Part shown: positions 1-8,333 of the stretch, in pieces | Layout of the letters: each line of letters opens with the position of its first letter | Position numbering within the stretch: position 1 is the stretch's first letter | Origin: a bacterium | GTDB lineage: Bacteria; Myxococcota_A; Bradymonadia; Bradymonadales; Bradymonadaceae | Length of the DNA: 64,000 bases | Direction: 5' to 3' | Assembly: GCA_030427705.1 (NCBI GenBank) | Contig: JAUIBR010000030.1 | Location: 1-64,000, forward strand | Program-made: the position numbers and the translations under genes | The notes under the pieces: generated by a model | Database searches by the model: none | The model's input: the letters and a program-made list of their open reading frames with translations, nothing else | What the model was told of the DNA's origin: nothing

Positions 1-72
1 TATTCATCAAAATGCATATCCTCACGCAAGACCGGCAATTCGTGAGCCGTTTCGAACCCAGGTTGAGCTAAA

Positions 73-279
73 ATGAATATCGAAGGTATCGGACACACAA
101 TTCGGGAGCGCCGCAAGTCGCTTGGCATCAACCAGACCGACGCAGCGGAACTCGCCGAAATCTCCGTCCACACACTCAGCAATATCGAGACTGGCGCAGG
201 CAACCCCACGATTGAGGTGCTCTTGCGCGTGTTCCAGGTTCTGGGGCTGAAGCTTTCTATCGAGGCGGGTCATGAGTGA
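73..279 (+). CDS. hipB: HipB-like XRE-family antitoxin/repressor
   Basis: A 68-residue protein that is almost entirely one XRE-type helix-turn-helix. The order is IRERRKSLGINQ, then the recognition region AELAEISVHTLSNIE, then GNPTIEVLLRVFQVLGL, the typical HipB ending. In HipA-type modules this protein binds the operon operator as a dimer and helps repress it. It is the first gene of a three-gene unit and overlaps the next gene by 8 bp, so the two are probably translationally coupled. It is shorter than E. coli HipB (about 88 aa). The first ATG after the short leader is used. The family call is firm; the role in this organism is inferred from the neighbours. Confidence 0.88.
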   Translation: MNIEGIGHTIRERRKSLGINQTDAAELAEISVHTLSNIETGAGNPTIEVLLRVFQVLGLKLSIEAGHE

Positions 280-595
280 CGTGGCGCTCGTGTACAATCA
301 CAGCGCGTTGGCGGGGATTCTGCGCCGTACGGACCAAGGCTATGAGTTTCGTTACGACACTGCATACCTGGCCGACTCCGATTCGCACGCGATCAGCTTG
401 ACCCTCCCCAAGCGGCAGGAGCCCTACTCTTCGGACGTGATGTTCCCGTTTTTCGCGGGACTTTTGGCCGAGGGTTCAACCCGTGAGCTTCAGGCTCGCT
501 TGCTCAAGATCGACCCAAGCGACGACTTCGGCCTCCTGCTAGCGACCGGCGGCGACACTGTGGGAAGCGTCAGCGTGCGAGGTCCCAATGCCTAG
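272..595 (+). CDS. hipS: HipS-like protein (detached HipA N-terminal subdomain)
   Basis: A 107-residue protein matching only the N-terminal subdomain 1 of HipA. It has a LAGILRR start, a FRYDTAYL strand, a LPKRQEPY segment, FFAGLLAEG and a DDFGLLLATGGDTVGSV ending. In canonical HipA this module is fused to the kinase; here it is a separate gene between hipB and the kinase gene. In the HipBST system of enteropathogenic E. coli the separate HipS neutralises the HipT kinase, so an antitoxin role is likely by analogy. The start overlaps hipB by 8 bp and the end overlaps hipT by 8 bp. The reading frames are intact, so this looks like a natural split and not a frameshifted hipA. Confidence 0.85.
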   Translation: MSDVALVYNHSALAGILRRTDQGYEFRYDTAYLADSDSHAISLTLPKRQEPYSSDVMFPFFAGLLAEGSTRELQARLLKIDPSDDFGLLLATGGDTVGSVSVRGPNA

Positions 596-1574
596 GTGTC
601 TCAGCACATATGTCGAGATGGACCAAGAAGGCTACAGCTCCGCTGCGCTCGCGCGTTTGTCAGATCGACGGAAGTTCCCGACTCAACTTCCGTTTTCGCG
701 TCGCGATGTGATGGAGGTTCGAGCGGAGCTCTTCCAAGAGATGTCTATATCTGGGGTCCAAGAGAAGATTTCCTTGCGATTGGAACGCGGCGTTCTTACA
801 CCCACAGCCGAGGGCGGCGAGTATATCTTGAAGCCCATCCCGGGCCTTGTGCTTCCCAAGTTTGGCGACGAAGTCCCGGCAAACGAATCGCTCACCATGC
901 AGATTGCCGAACAAGTGTTTGGCATCACGACTGCGGCCAATGCGCTGATTCGTCTGGCAGACGACGAACTGGCCTATATCACCCGCCGGTTCGACCGTAC
1001 CCGCGATGGCGCGCGCATCGCTCAGGAAGATTTCTGCCAGCTGATGGAGCGTAGCTCACAGACCCACGGCGTCCGCTACAAATACGACACCAGCTACGAG
1101 GCACTTGCGCAAACCATGAAGAAGTACGTTCCAGCGTACGCCATCGCGTCAGAAGACCTCTTCCGCCGGATTGTCTTCAACTACTTCATCGGCAATGGTG
1201 ATGCGCACCTGAAGAACTTCTCACTCCAGCAAGATGCCTCGTTTGGCGACTACCAACTGTCCCCTGCCTACGACCTGTTGTGCACCAGCCTTCACCTACC
1301 AAACGAAACGCGATTGGCATTGGACCTATTCATTGATAACGAGGTGCCTTCCGGCGTCGAGGATCACGGATTCCAAACAGGCTCGGATTTCCTTGAGCTT
1401 GCAGCGCGAATGGGCCTTGTCGGGACACGCGCTCGGCGGATTCTGGAAGAGTTTGGCCCAGCGGTTTTGCCGAAAGTAGAGGGCTTGGTCGAGCGTTCGT
1501 TCCTGTCCGATAATGCCCAGGAACGGTTCGCTCAGATCATGAGAGATCGTGCGAAGGCGCTTGCTGTTCAGTGA
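588..1574 (+). CDS. hipT: HipT-like serine/threonine kinase toxin
   Basis: A 328-residue HipA-fold kinase lacking the N-terminal subdomain. The Gly-rich loop reads MSISGVQEK (residues 52-60), with two serines (53 and 55) in an S-I-S arrangement like the autophosphorylated loop described for HipT. The catalytic loop is GNGDAHLKN and the metal-binding Asp lies in SPAYDLL. HipA targets glutamyl-tRNA synthetase, and E. coli O127 HipT targets tryptophanyl-tRNA synthetase; the target here is unknown. It is the last gene of the overlapping hipB-hipS-hipT unit. The next gene is convergent and ends 5 bp away. Confidence 0.87.
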   Translation: MPRCLSTYVEMDQEGYSSAALARLSDRRKFPTQLPFSRRDVMEVRAELFQEMSISGVQEKISLRLERGVLTPTAEGGEYILKPIPGLVLPKFGDEVPANESLTMQIAEQVFGITTAANALIRLADDELAYITRRFDRTRDGARIAQEDFCQLMERSSQTHGVRYKYDTSYEALAQTMKKYVPAYAIASEDLFRRIVFNYFIGNGDAHLKNFSLQQDASFGDYQLSPAYDLLCTSLHLPNETRLALDLFIDNEVPSGVEDHGFQTGSDFLELAARMGLVGTRARRILEEFGPAVLPKVEGLVERSFLSDNAQERFAQIMRDRAKALAVQ

Positions 1575-1578
1575 ACCG

Positions 1579-2367
1579 TCAATCCGACTCGGACTCCGCC
1601 ATGCGGCGCTTGTAGGTCAGTACCTGGGCGGTCTCGCGCATCGTGAGTGTTACACCCATCGCCTGCTTCTTCATCAATTCCATGACCTCGTTGAGGTCGG
1701 TTCCGCGGCTCATATGGGCGAGCTTCGCGTCTGGTGCGTGCGGCGTTCCGCCGTCGTAGTAGTAGCGGCTTGGGGTCGCCTCGCCGTCCGCAACCATTCG
1801 GCACGCAATGATTGCACGCGCATCAGCCTCTTCGCCGTTCCATTTCACCAGGCGGTCGGCGACCTCGCGCGGATGGGCCTCACCGGTCTCAACCTTCTTC
1901 ATCCAGTCCACGATTTCTGCGCCATCCGTGCGTTCCTCAGCTAACTGGGGCCCACGCGGACCCGCCAGCATGAACGCGTATGTCTGTGCGTGTCTTCGCA
2001 GTTCAAGCTCGCCATCGGCATTTGAAGCAATGGTGTAGATGGCTGGCGTCCCATCCACGACGCCAGCAGCAACAAAAAGATGCCCGGAGTCATTTGAGAA
2101 GCCGGCTTTGGTCGCCGCAGCCGTGAGAGCACGCATGTAACCTTCGAAATCTGTGTCGAGCCCTTGGAACACCGAGGCCGCCCATTCACTCGGGTCCTCG
2201 CCTCCCAAGACTTCGTTGCCTGCGTATGACAGCAGTCCGATGCCGTCGGTGGCATCCAGACATACGATCTTGGAGGCATCCAGAATGGTTTCTCCGGCAG
2301 CGGAGATTTCACGATCCACGAGGGTCCAGAGCGAATGCGGCGTCGCTAGTACTACAGAAAGGCTCAC
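1579..2367 (-). CDS. Hypothetical protein, possibly Ntn-hydrolase-like
   Basis: I place the start at a GTG (position 2367) preceded by GGAG, giving 262 residues from SLSVVLATPHSLWTLV. The frame stays open further upstream, but that extension runs into the Cys-rich lipoprotein gene and is low in sense. The first half alternates beta-like strands with TDGIGLLSYAG and HLFVAAG motifs, faintly like proteasome-type Ntn hydrolases. The C-terminal half is charged and helical (EVMELMKKQ, VLTYKRRMAE). The fold suggestion is an impression only. The gene is convergent with hipT and probably monocistronic or co-transcribed with the lipoprotein upstream. Confidence 0.6.
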   Translation of the reverse strand: MSLSVVLATPHSLWTLVDREISAAGETILDASKIVCLDATDGIGLLSYAGNEVLGGEDPSEWAASVFQGLDTDFEGYMRALTAAATKAGFSNDSGHLFVAAGVVDGTPAIYTIASNADGELELRRHAQTYAFMLAGPRGPQLAEERTDGAEIVDWMKKVETGEAHPREVADRLVKWNGEEADARAIIACRMVADGEATPSRYYYDGGTPHAPDAKLAHMSRGTDLNEVMELMKKQAMGVTLTMRETAQVLTYKRRMAESESD

Positions 2368-2432
2368 GAATGTCTCCGGGTGAAGGTGCCCTAATAGTCC
2401 CGTCTGGTGCGCCGTCGCGTCAAGACACGTTT

Positions 2433-2789
2433 CTACAGATCGAAGTTGTTCAGGTCCAAGCTGAGGTCGTTGGTGCACCCGTCGCTGCAAGACAGATCGC
2501 AGGACGACGCGTTGTTGCAGGATTGATTGCAATCACCACCGGAGCAGGTGAAGTCGCAGGTTGAGCTCGCGGTGCAGCTTTGGTTACAGCCACCGCCGCT
2601 ACATGTGAAGTTGCACGTGGCATTGGGAGCACATGCCTGCTCGCAGTTCCCGGCTTCGCAATCGGCCTCGCAATTGCCGCCTTCCTCGCAAGCGCAGTCT
2701 CCGCCCGAGCATGTCTTGTCATCATCACTGCATGCAGTGAGGCCGAATGAAACCAATGCGATAATGATCAGAAAAAATGAACGCAACAT
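2433..2789 (-). CDS. Cys-rich lipoprotein with CxxxC/CSGGxC repeats
   Basis: A 118-residue lipoprotein. A signal peptide (MLRSFFLIIIALVSFGLTAC) with lipobox LTAC is followed by an Asp-rich linker. About five tandem blocks built on C-x3-C-x4-C-x3-C follow (for example CNFTCSGGGCNQSC), and then a short Asn/Leu/Asp tail. I chose the Met before the signal peptide over two upstream Mets; GGAG lies about 10 nt upstream of it. It is clearly related in pattern to the lipoprotein at 13054-13608. Function is unknown. The even cysteine spacing suggests a disulphide-laddered, surface-exposed or periplasmic structure. Confidence 0.8.
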   Translation of the reverse strand: MLRSFFLIIIALVSFGLTACSDDDKTCSGGDCACEEGGNCEADCEAGNCEQACAPNATCNFTCSGGGCNQSCTASSTCDFTCSGGDCNQSCNNASSCDLSCSDGCTNDLSLDLNNFDL

Positions 2790-2834
2790 CTGGGGGGGCT
2801 CCATCATGGATTTTGAGTGTTTGGGAGTTGCCCA

Positions 2835-3551
2835 TTATTCAATGGTCATCCGAGAGGGCTCAACACAAATCTCTGGAGTTCTTTCAATGGCAAAAAACAC
2901 TTCGAAATCGTGTCGCACCAATTGTTGCCATGCGAAGACGGCATCACCCCAACTGCCGTCCCTCACAGAAATCACAGCGTGATCACAGATAGCGACGTTC
3001 CGGTGTGACCGGACAAACTCATGCCAGTCCTGCTTGGAGCTAACCAAAGTCTGTTCCTCGCAGCTTATCAACTTAGAGTTCCAAGGAATCACGTGACCGT
3101 TCTGTACGAATGATACTGGAGAAAGCTCCGTGCCCCTGGAGGAACCCAATTGGGAGACAGCTCGAAGTGTTGTTGAATCGGGGCCGACTTCGACGAACAC
3201 CTCCAAACAGTGCCCCCAATATCCATACATCGCAGGGCGTTCAAAGGGGACCACTGCCAGTCCATCGCGATCGTTCACAACAAAGCCCTTCGCGGAACTT
3301 TCCTTCCCGTCGTTCAATACCTGTGCGGCCGAGTCAGAGGGTCGAGCGGCAAGATGCACCTCATCCTGCACAATAGCCTCTCTTCTTTGGTTCAGGGCCA
3401 ATTCTTGCCTCACGCTGTCTGCACCCCATTGAATTGTTGGCACGTCCCAAATGGTGACCGACCGAATTGGCGATACTACGAAAGGCGACAACGCGACGAT
3501 TGCAGCGGAAAGCATTAACCCCGCCAAGACCGAGACTAGTTTCTGTCTCAT
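2835..3551 (-). CDS. Hypothetical exported or membrane-anchored protein
   Basis: A 238-residue protein starting at MRQKLV, whose ATG overlaps the stop of the upstream gene by 4 bp (ATGA). The N-terminus has one hydrophobic stretch (VLAGLMLSAAIVALSPFVV) that acts as a signal peptide or membrane anchor. The rest is predicted extracytoplasmic with four widely spaced cysteines. It contains repeat-like charge-rich segments and a terminal FFAIERTPEICVEPS stretch. I do not recognise a family. It is the third gene of an apparent operon with the methyltransferase (4915-5826) and the hypothetical gene 3548-4918. Confidence 0.65.
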   Translation of the reverse strand: MRQKLVSVLAGLMLSAAIVALSPFVVSPIRSVTIWDVPTIQWGADSVRQELALNQRREAIVQDEVHLAARPSDSAAQVLNDGKESSAKGFVVNDRDGLAVVPFERPAMYGYWGHCLEVFVEVGPDSTTLRAVSQLGSSRGTELSPVSFVQNGHVIPWNSKLISCEEQTLVSSKQDWHEFVRSHRNVAICDHAVISVRDGSWGDAVFAWQQLVRHDFEVFFAIERTPEICVEPSRMTIE

Positions 3552-4918
3552 CGCGCGGCCTCCGCTGTGGACCACAAAATGTGCACGAACCAGGGGCAAT
3601 ACCGTTCATTTAACCTACAGGTTTCATACGCTGCAGCGATTCCACAGATTCTCCGCCCGCCGAGGATATGATCACGCGCTTTGGACATGCAGGCCGGGAC
3701 CGACCCACTGGCGCAGTCTTCACGCGGCAAAATGGGATTCTTCCATTCGATTACCTGACCCTCGAGCGGCGGTCTTTTCATCGCTCGAGCTTTTTCTAGA
3801 GACACCGCCCAACACTGCGCCGCATCACCCCTCAAGCATGCTTCAAAATCGGGCGATTTGATCTGATCGCACTTCGGTTGGCCCTTTGTCGAAGCGAGCC
3901 CGGCGCATGCCAGCGGATTGCCTTTTCGGCAGTCTTGTTCGAGGGTTTCATGTTGCGTTGTGGGGAGCTGACCGATGTTCGTCACGCAGAAAACGTCCGA
4001 CTCTCGGCAGCTCGGGGCCACATACTTGGGAACCGTCGGCGTTTGATAGTCATCGCAGGATGGAAACTCGGACGACTCAAACGCCAACAAAGGCGATAGC
4101 CCTTCGCCTTGGTGGCGTTTCAGTGCCTGTTGAAATGCCCCAATCGTCTGCGACTTCTTGGGACGCACATAGCAACTTGGGCGGTAGTTGCATTCAACGA
4201 CAAAACGATCACGTTGTGGAACCAAAGCGCAAGGGTCAGGAGCGTCCGAATACCTTAGCACTGCTGGCTCCGAGCCGGATTCCACCAGGAACTCGAAGTC
4301 GACCACCCCATGCGACCGAGCAGTTTCTATTACCGTCCGCAATGCGGGATCATCCAGGGGACGGTTCGTCGCGATGAGCAAGCCTTCAGGGCGAAGAAAC
4401 TTGTTCTGCTGGGTTTTCTGCAACACAGCGCTCACGAGCTTTTCAACTTCTTTCACCGATTTCGCCGGGACGTCGGGGTGCTGGACGACCTCACCCAATA
4501 CCAATTGCGCATCTCCCCACATCGGCAAAACTCTGGAGGAGCCAACCAGTGATGGGCCGGGTGGCGGCGACACCGAGCGGCGAAGCGTCCAAGGGTCGAG
4601 TCGTTTTTCGATATCAGTTTTGGTTTCGACCTCGACTAGAAACGACCCAAGCATGTAGCCATTACGGACGGTGAGTTCGGCATCATATCTTTGTGTCTCG
4701 GACCGAACTCGGACGTGGTCACCAACTTCGATCAGAGGGTAGGCGAACGTCGGCTTTTCAGTGGGTCCCTCGTATTTTGGAATCGCGGTCGGCAACAAGG
4801 GAAGGCTCGGCTCGCCGTACCCAAATGGTTGCGGTGCTAGCCAGGTGGCCAAGACCCAAAGCGAGCAACAAATAATCGTGGTGACCAGAGTTATTGCGAG
4901 GTGCTTTATGAGCTTCAT
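3548..4918 (-). CDS. Hypothetical membrane-anchored, Cys-rich protein
   Basis: A 456-residue protein with one N-terminal transmembrane segment (HLAITLVTTIICCSLWVLATWL), a Pro-rich linker and a large outside domain. Residues around 150-215 (LVSAVLQKTQ ... GLLIATNRPLDDPALRTVIETA) resemble the periplasmic domain of ExbD/TolR proteins, a tentative match. The C-terminal third contains many cysteines in short Sel1-like or Kazal-like spacings (CRKGNPLACAG, CLRGDAAQCWA, CASGSVPACMS). Its start overlaps the methyltransferase stop by 4 bp and its stop overlaps the next start by 4 bp, so the three genes are tightly coupled. Confidence 0.68.
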   Translation of the reverse strand: MKLIKHLAITLVTTIICCSLWVLATWLAPQPFGYGEPSLPLLPTAIPKYEGPTEKPTFAYPLIEVGDHVRVRSETQRYDAELTVRNGYMLGSFLVEVETKTDIEKRLDPWTLRRSVSPPPGPSLVGSSRVLPMWGDAQLVLGEVVQHPDVPAKSVKEVEKLVSAVLQKTQQNKFLRPEGLLIATNRPLDDPALRTVIETARSHGVVDFEFLVESGSEPAVLRYSDAPDPCALVPQRDRFVVECNYRPSCYVRPKKSQTIGAFQQALKRHQGEGLSPLLAFESSEFPSCDDYQTPTVPKYVAPSCRESDVFCVTNIGQLPTTQHETLEQDCRKGNPLACAGLASTKGQPKCDQIKSPDFEACLRGDAAQCWAVSLEKARAMKRPPLEGQVIEWKNPILPREDCASGSVPACMSKARDHILGGRRICGIAAAYETCRLNERYCPWFVHILWSTAEAAR

Positions 4919-5826
4919 GCTGGCCCCCGCGCATCATCAATAACCGCTTGCAGGGCGTGCTCAAGCCGTATGCCTACTCCTCCTGTGGACTCTCGAAGCT
5001 CTTCGTATTGATGCGCAAATTCAGGCTGAACATCGTGCCGTTTCATTCCGCGAATCAATGTGTTCTTGGGCGTGTGATTTGACGCCACAAACTCGACTGC
5101 CGCCACGTCGTATCCGGCGGCGCGCATCAATAACATACGATAGGTGTCGGTGATTGAAGCGGCCGTCTCGCGACGCAGGTGCGGCGCGCCCCAGATAGGT
5201 GCCCAAGCGCCCTGCTCTCCCGAATCTTCGAGCGCTTTCCAACCCGCGGCCAGCTCAGCGTGACAGCATGGAGCGACCGCGATCAGCTGGGCGTTGTGGT
5301 GCAATCCGATGCGAATCGCCGCATCCGTGGCGGTATCGCATGCGTGAAGCCCAAGAACCGCCGACACATCAAGATCAGCCAGTGATTCTGGTGGCGCGTG
5401 TAGGTCGCCTTCCAAAAACTGAGCGTTCTCAAGACCAAGATCAGCTGCCCGTCGTTGGGATTCTTCGACCAAATCAGCACGTCGCTCGATGCCAACGACC
5501 CTCGCCTGCCGTCCGCTCGTTTGCAGCCACCAGGATAAGGCGAGCGTGAGGTACGCCCGGCCGCAACCGGCATCGACAATGGTGATTGGCCCTTCCAACT
5601 CTTCGAACGCTGGGCGAAGCGCTCGAATCATGTGGTTTAACTGAAAGAACTTTCGACGTTCCTTGTCGGGCATGCTCGCGTCGCGATGGAGTAAGCCCAA
5701 CACACGCAGCAACGGTGCGGCGTTGGCTGGCGTTACCGTCAGCTGCTTGCCCTGCAGAAGGTCATGAAGACGCTTTTCGTCCCAGTAATCTTCCGCCCGT
5801 TCATTGAACGCTGTTAGCCAGTCCAT
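4915..5826 (-). CDS. SAM-dependent methyltransferase (METTL25/RRNAD1-like)
   Basis: A 303-residue class I methyltransferase. It carries the SAM-binding motif VDAGCGRAYLTLAL, an acidic strand end in VVGIERR, then LGLHACDTATDAAI and APCCHAEL. The paired HACD and CCH motifs are typical of the METTL25/RRNAD1/Trm13-related group. The N-terminal 90 residues are helical. Substrate is unknown; RNA or protein substrates are plausible for the group. It is the first gene of a three-gene operon with two uncharacterised membrane-anchored proteins, a link that does not obviously explain its role. Confidence 0.8.
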   Translation of the reverse strand: MDWLTAFNERAEDYWDEKRLHDLLQGKQLTVTPANAAPLLRVLGLLHRDASMPDKERRKFFQLNHMIRALRPAFEELEGPITIVDAGCGRAYLTLALSWWLQTSGRQARVVGIERRADLVEESQRRAADLGLENAQFLEGDLHAPPESLADLDVSAVLGLHACDTATDAAIRIGLHHNAQLIAVAPCCHAELAAGWKALEDSGEQGAWAPIWGAPHLRRETAASITDTYRMLLMRAAGYDVAAVEFVASNHTPKNTLIRGMKRHDVQPEFAHQYEELRESTGGVGIRLEHALQAVIDDARGPA

Positions 5827-6007
5827 TGAACCAACTTACACCACATTTTCGTGACTTTGCATTGTAGTGAGTGGCAATCCACTTTGGGCCTTACCACGAG
5901 TTCACAGACGATCAGCTTGCAGACGCCATCCGGCGGTCAGGTGGCTTGTGCTCTGCTTTAGATTTCAACATACTCCCGCCATTGAAGGAAAAGCTGGAGG
6001 CATTGAA

Positions 6008-7618
6008 ATGATGAATCGGAGTGGTTTGGCAATCGCTTTGTTGGTGTTGCTAACTGGTTGCAGCGACAGTACATCGTCTAGCAACTCGCCAGACGCCGGG
6101 AGTGACCTGGGCGATGCTGGCGCAAACAACCTCATGGATATGGGTACTGACCAACCCGAATCCGACGCAGGGTCGGACTTGGATGTCACCGAACCCAGCT
6201 TGGAACTTTCACTAGACACGTCCAACGTCCGGACCCGCATCGATTCCACGACTCAACTGGCATTTACCGTCGAACGTATGGGTGGGTTGAGCGGGACGAT
6301 TTCAGTCGCTGCAAATGGACTGCCCGCTGGCGTTGCTGCGGAAGCGGTCACCGTGAACGTCGCAAGCAATCAGGCATCCCTTGTGTTGAACGCAACCAGT
6401 TCAGCCGCACAAGGTGGCCCATTTACGGTCACAGTCCGTGCCGTTTCGGACGAGGATGCCGAGATTTTTGCCGAGTCAGATGTCCAGCTATTTGTCGCTG
6501 GTGCGCCTGGCACACCTGACAGTTCATTCAGTTCCGATGGTTCCGTTGCGTACAGCTTCTCGGCACGAAGTGAGACGCTCAACAGCGTGTTGCCAGCCGC
6601 CGATGCAACATTGCTAGTCGCGGGCGCCAGGCAATCAGCGGCGGACCCGTTGGATGCATTCACCTTCCGACTGCAACCTAACGGCGATCTGGACGCCAGC
6701 TACGGAACAAATGGTGTCTATGATGCATATGATGATGTGGAAAACGTCGCGCGGTCACTGTACGAGATCGGAGATCAAACTTACCTGATTAACTCTCGAG
6801 GCGATGGAACCAACAATCGCGTCAACTACTTTTCAAGACTCACAGACACTGGCGCGACTGATCCAAACTGGGCAAACGGCGGTTATCAAGTTTCACCGAG
6901 CATCGTGACGGTGCTGCCAAACGACGGCGGTTTCATCCTCGTCAATCGCGATGGCCTCGAACGTTTGGACGAAAATGGAAGCCCAGACACCGCCTTTGAG
7001 GCGTACCAGTTCGCTGACGATGAGATTATTGCTGCAACGATTGATTCTCAGGACCGCATTTTGCTCGCCCTAGCCAACTCGGTTGTAGCACCGCGAGTCG
7101 CGCGGCTAACACCAGCGGGCGACATCGATACGACGTTTGGATCAGGCGGCATCTCGACCATTGAAACTCCATCAGCGGTCGAAGCAGGTCTTAGCAAAAC
7201 CCCGCAGAGTATTGTGGTCGATTCGTCGGACAACGTGTTCACGCTGGTCAACTACGACACCTCAAATGTTGGCGCACAGTGGATCGTGTCGGTGGCAAAA
7301 TTGTCCGAAGACGGAACGCGGGATTCTTCTTTTGGATCGGCTGGACACGCCATCGTCACCTCCGCAGGGTATGGCGTGGATATCCATGTTTTTGGCGACA
7401 AACTCTTCATCAATTATCAGGTCTATGTTTCAATCAATCGATCGAATCCATTCCTTACCGCATACAATTCCGATGGCTCGCTCGACACATCATTCAACAC
7501 GACTGGGCGTCTCGCCGTGCCTGGGTCCGGACGCACGGCGCTCGACCCGTGGGCAGGCCGATTGATTTGGTTTAATGCAGATGTAAATGAAATGACCTTT
7601 ATTCGGTATTGGCTGTGA
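6008..7618 (+). CDS. Delta-60-repeat beta-propeller lipoprotein
   Basis: A 536-residue protein. The start is the first of two adjacent ATGs, 7 nt after GGAGG. The signal peptide ends in lipobox LTGC, followed by a Ser/Asp/Ala-rich linker (DAGSDLGDAGANN). An Ig/cadherin-like region (about 80-180) comes next, then about seven delta-60 repeats. These are recognisable by D-x-SFG or D-x-TFG motifs (for example GDIDTTFGSGG, GTRDSSFGSAG, GSLDTSFNTTG). Such repeats form beta-propellers in outer surface proteins of many Myxococcota-like bacteria. The stop codon overlaps the next ATG. Confidence 0.83.
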   Translation: MMNRSGLAIALLVLLTGCSDSTSSSNSPDAGSDLGDAGANNLMDMGTDQPESDAGSDLDVTEPSLELSLDTSNVRTRIDSTTQLAFTVERMGGLSGTISVAANGLPAGVAAEAVTVNVASNQASLVLNATSSAAQGGPFTVTVRAVSDEDAEIFAESDVQLFVAGAPGTPDSSFSSDGSVAYSFSARSETLNSVLPAADATLLVAGARQSAADPLDAFTFRLQPNGDLDASYGTNGVYDAYDDVENVARSLYEIGDQTYLINSRGDGTNNRVNYFSRLTDTGATDPNWANGGYQVSPSIVTVLPNDGGFILVNRDGLERLDENGSPDTAFEAYQFADDEIIAATIDSQDRILLALANSVVAPRVARLTPAGDIDTTFGSGGISTIETPSAVEAGLSKTPQSIVVDSSDNVFTLVNYDTSNVGAQWIVSVAKLSEDGTRDSSFGSAGHAIVTSAGYGVDIHVFGDKLFINYQVYVSINRSNPFLTAYNSDGSLDTSFNTTGRLAVPGSGRTALDPWAGRLIWFNADVNEMTFIRYWL

Positions 7619-8292
7619 TGGACCACGAAACCCGTATCGTTTCACCAACGTTTCCTTATGACATGGTCAAACTGGAAGACGGCACGAAGGTGCACCCGCC
7701 CGACGGCTGGGCGCTTCTAAAGCCCGGAGACGCGACGTTGACGCGTCGAGTCAAGGCGGCCGGCCCAAGTTGGACCGTCCAGCAAAAGAAGGGGCGCAAG
7801 ACGTTCTCGCATGGCGTTTGGGCGCCGGAAGAGACCATCATCGCAGAGCGCGAGCGATTGGAGACGGAGCGGGAAACGCCCGAATACAAAGCGAAGCGGG
7901 AAAAGGACCTTCAACGGCGCGAGAAGAAACACCAGGAATACGTCGCTGAGTTTCACCAGTCCGTGCTCGAGTTCCTCGCTTTTGACCCGCAGTTCGAAGA
8001 ACTGGCAGAAAAGCTGGCGGCGGCTGTGACAGCGCACGCTACTCCGGTTGGTAGTGGGACGGTCGCCCGCACACAGAGAATCAGCGTTGAGGAACGCGCC
8101 GAGCGCGCGGTCATCGCGTGGATGCGCCACAAAACCACCGCCTATGACGACATGCATATCCCCCGCATCAAAGGCAAACGCCGACAGGTACGCAGGCAGC
8201 TTGCTGCGCGGTCGCGAGAGCTACTGGATGGCTATCGCGCGGGTGTAGTGGAGACCGATTCCTGCCCACTGAGCAACGCGCTGCCCTCGTAA
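7618..8292 (+). CDS. DUF2293 domain protein
   Basis: A 224-residue cytoplasmic, charged protein. The ATG overlaps the preceding TGA (TGATG), so reinitiation after the lipoprotein is likely; in-frame TTG and GTG starts lie just upstream. The N-terminal half is Trp/Lys-rich, followed by a Glu/Arg-rich helix (about 80-120). The C-terminal part RAVIAWMRHKTTAYDD ... RRQVRRQLAARSRELLDGYR resembles the DUF2293 domain (helical, RH-x2-T-x-YD signature). Function of the family is unknown. Pairing with an exported lipoprotein is odd and may be positional only. Confidence 0.66.
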   Translation: MDHETRIVSPTFPYDMVKLEDGTKVHPPDGWALLKPGDATLTRRVKAAGPSWTVQQKKGRKTFSHGVWAPEETIIAERERLETERETPEYKAKREKDLQRREKKHQEYVAEFHQSVLEFLAFDPQFEELAEKLAAAVTAHATPVGSGTVARTQRISVEERAERAVIAWMRHKTTAYDDMHIPRIKGKRRQVRRQLAARSRELLDGYRAGVVETDSCPLSNALPS

Positions 8293-8298
8293 AGCGCG

Positions 8299-8326
8299 TT
8301 GTCCACGCGCCCAGCGGTGCTACAAT
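8299..8326 (+). promoter_or_regulatory. Possible sigma70-type promoter for the P-type ATPase
   Basis: TTGTCC at 8299-8304 and TACAAT at 8321-8326 are separated by 16 nt. A start site about 7 nt downstream would fall at the ATG at 8334. That implies either a leaderless message or use of the in-frame ATG at 8346. No good ribosome binding site precedes either ATG. This is a motif reading only. Confidence 0.3.
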
Positions 8327-8333
8327 CCGCGGC

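Noticed and set aside
1-79. TATTCAT/ATGAATA operator for hip genes
   Set aside because: A 7-bp inverted pair separated by about 65 bp and overlapping the start codon; chance is likely.
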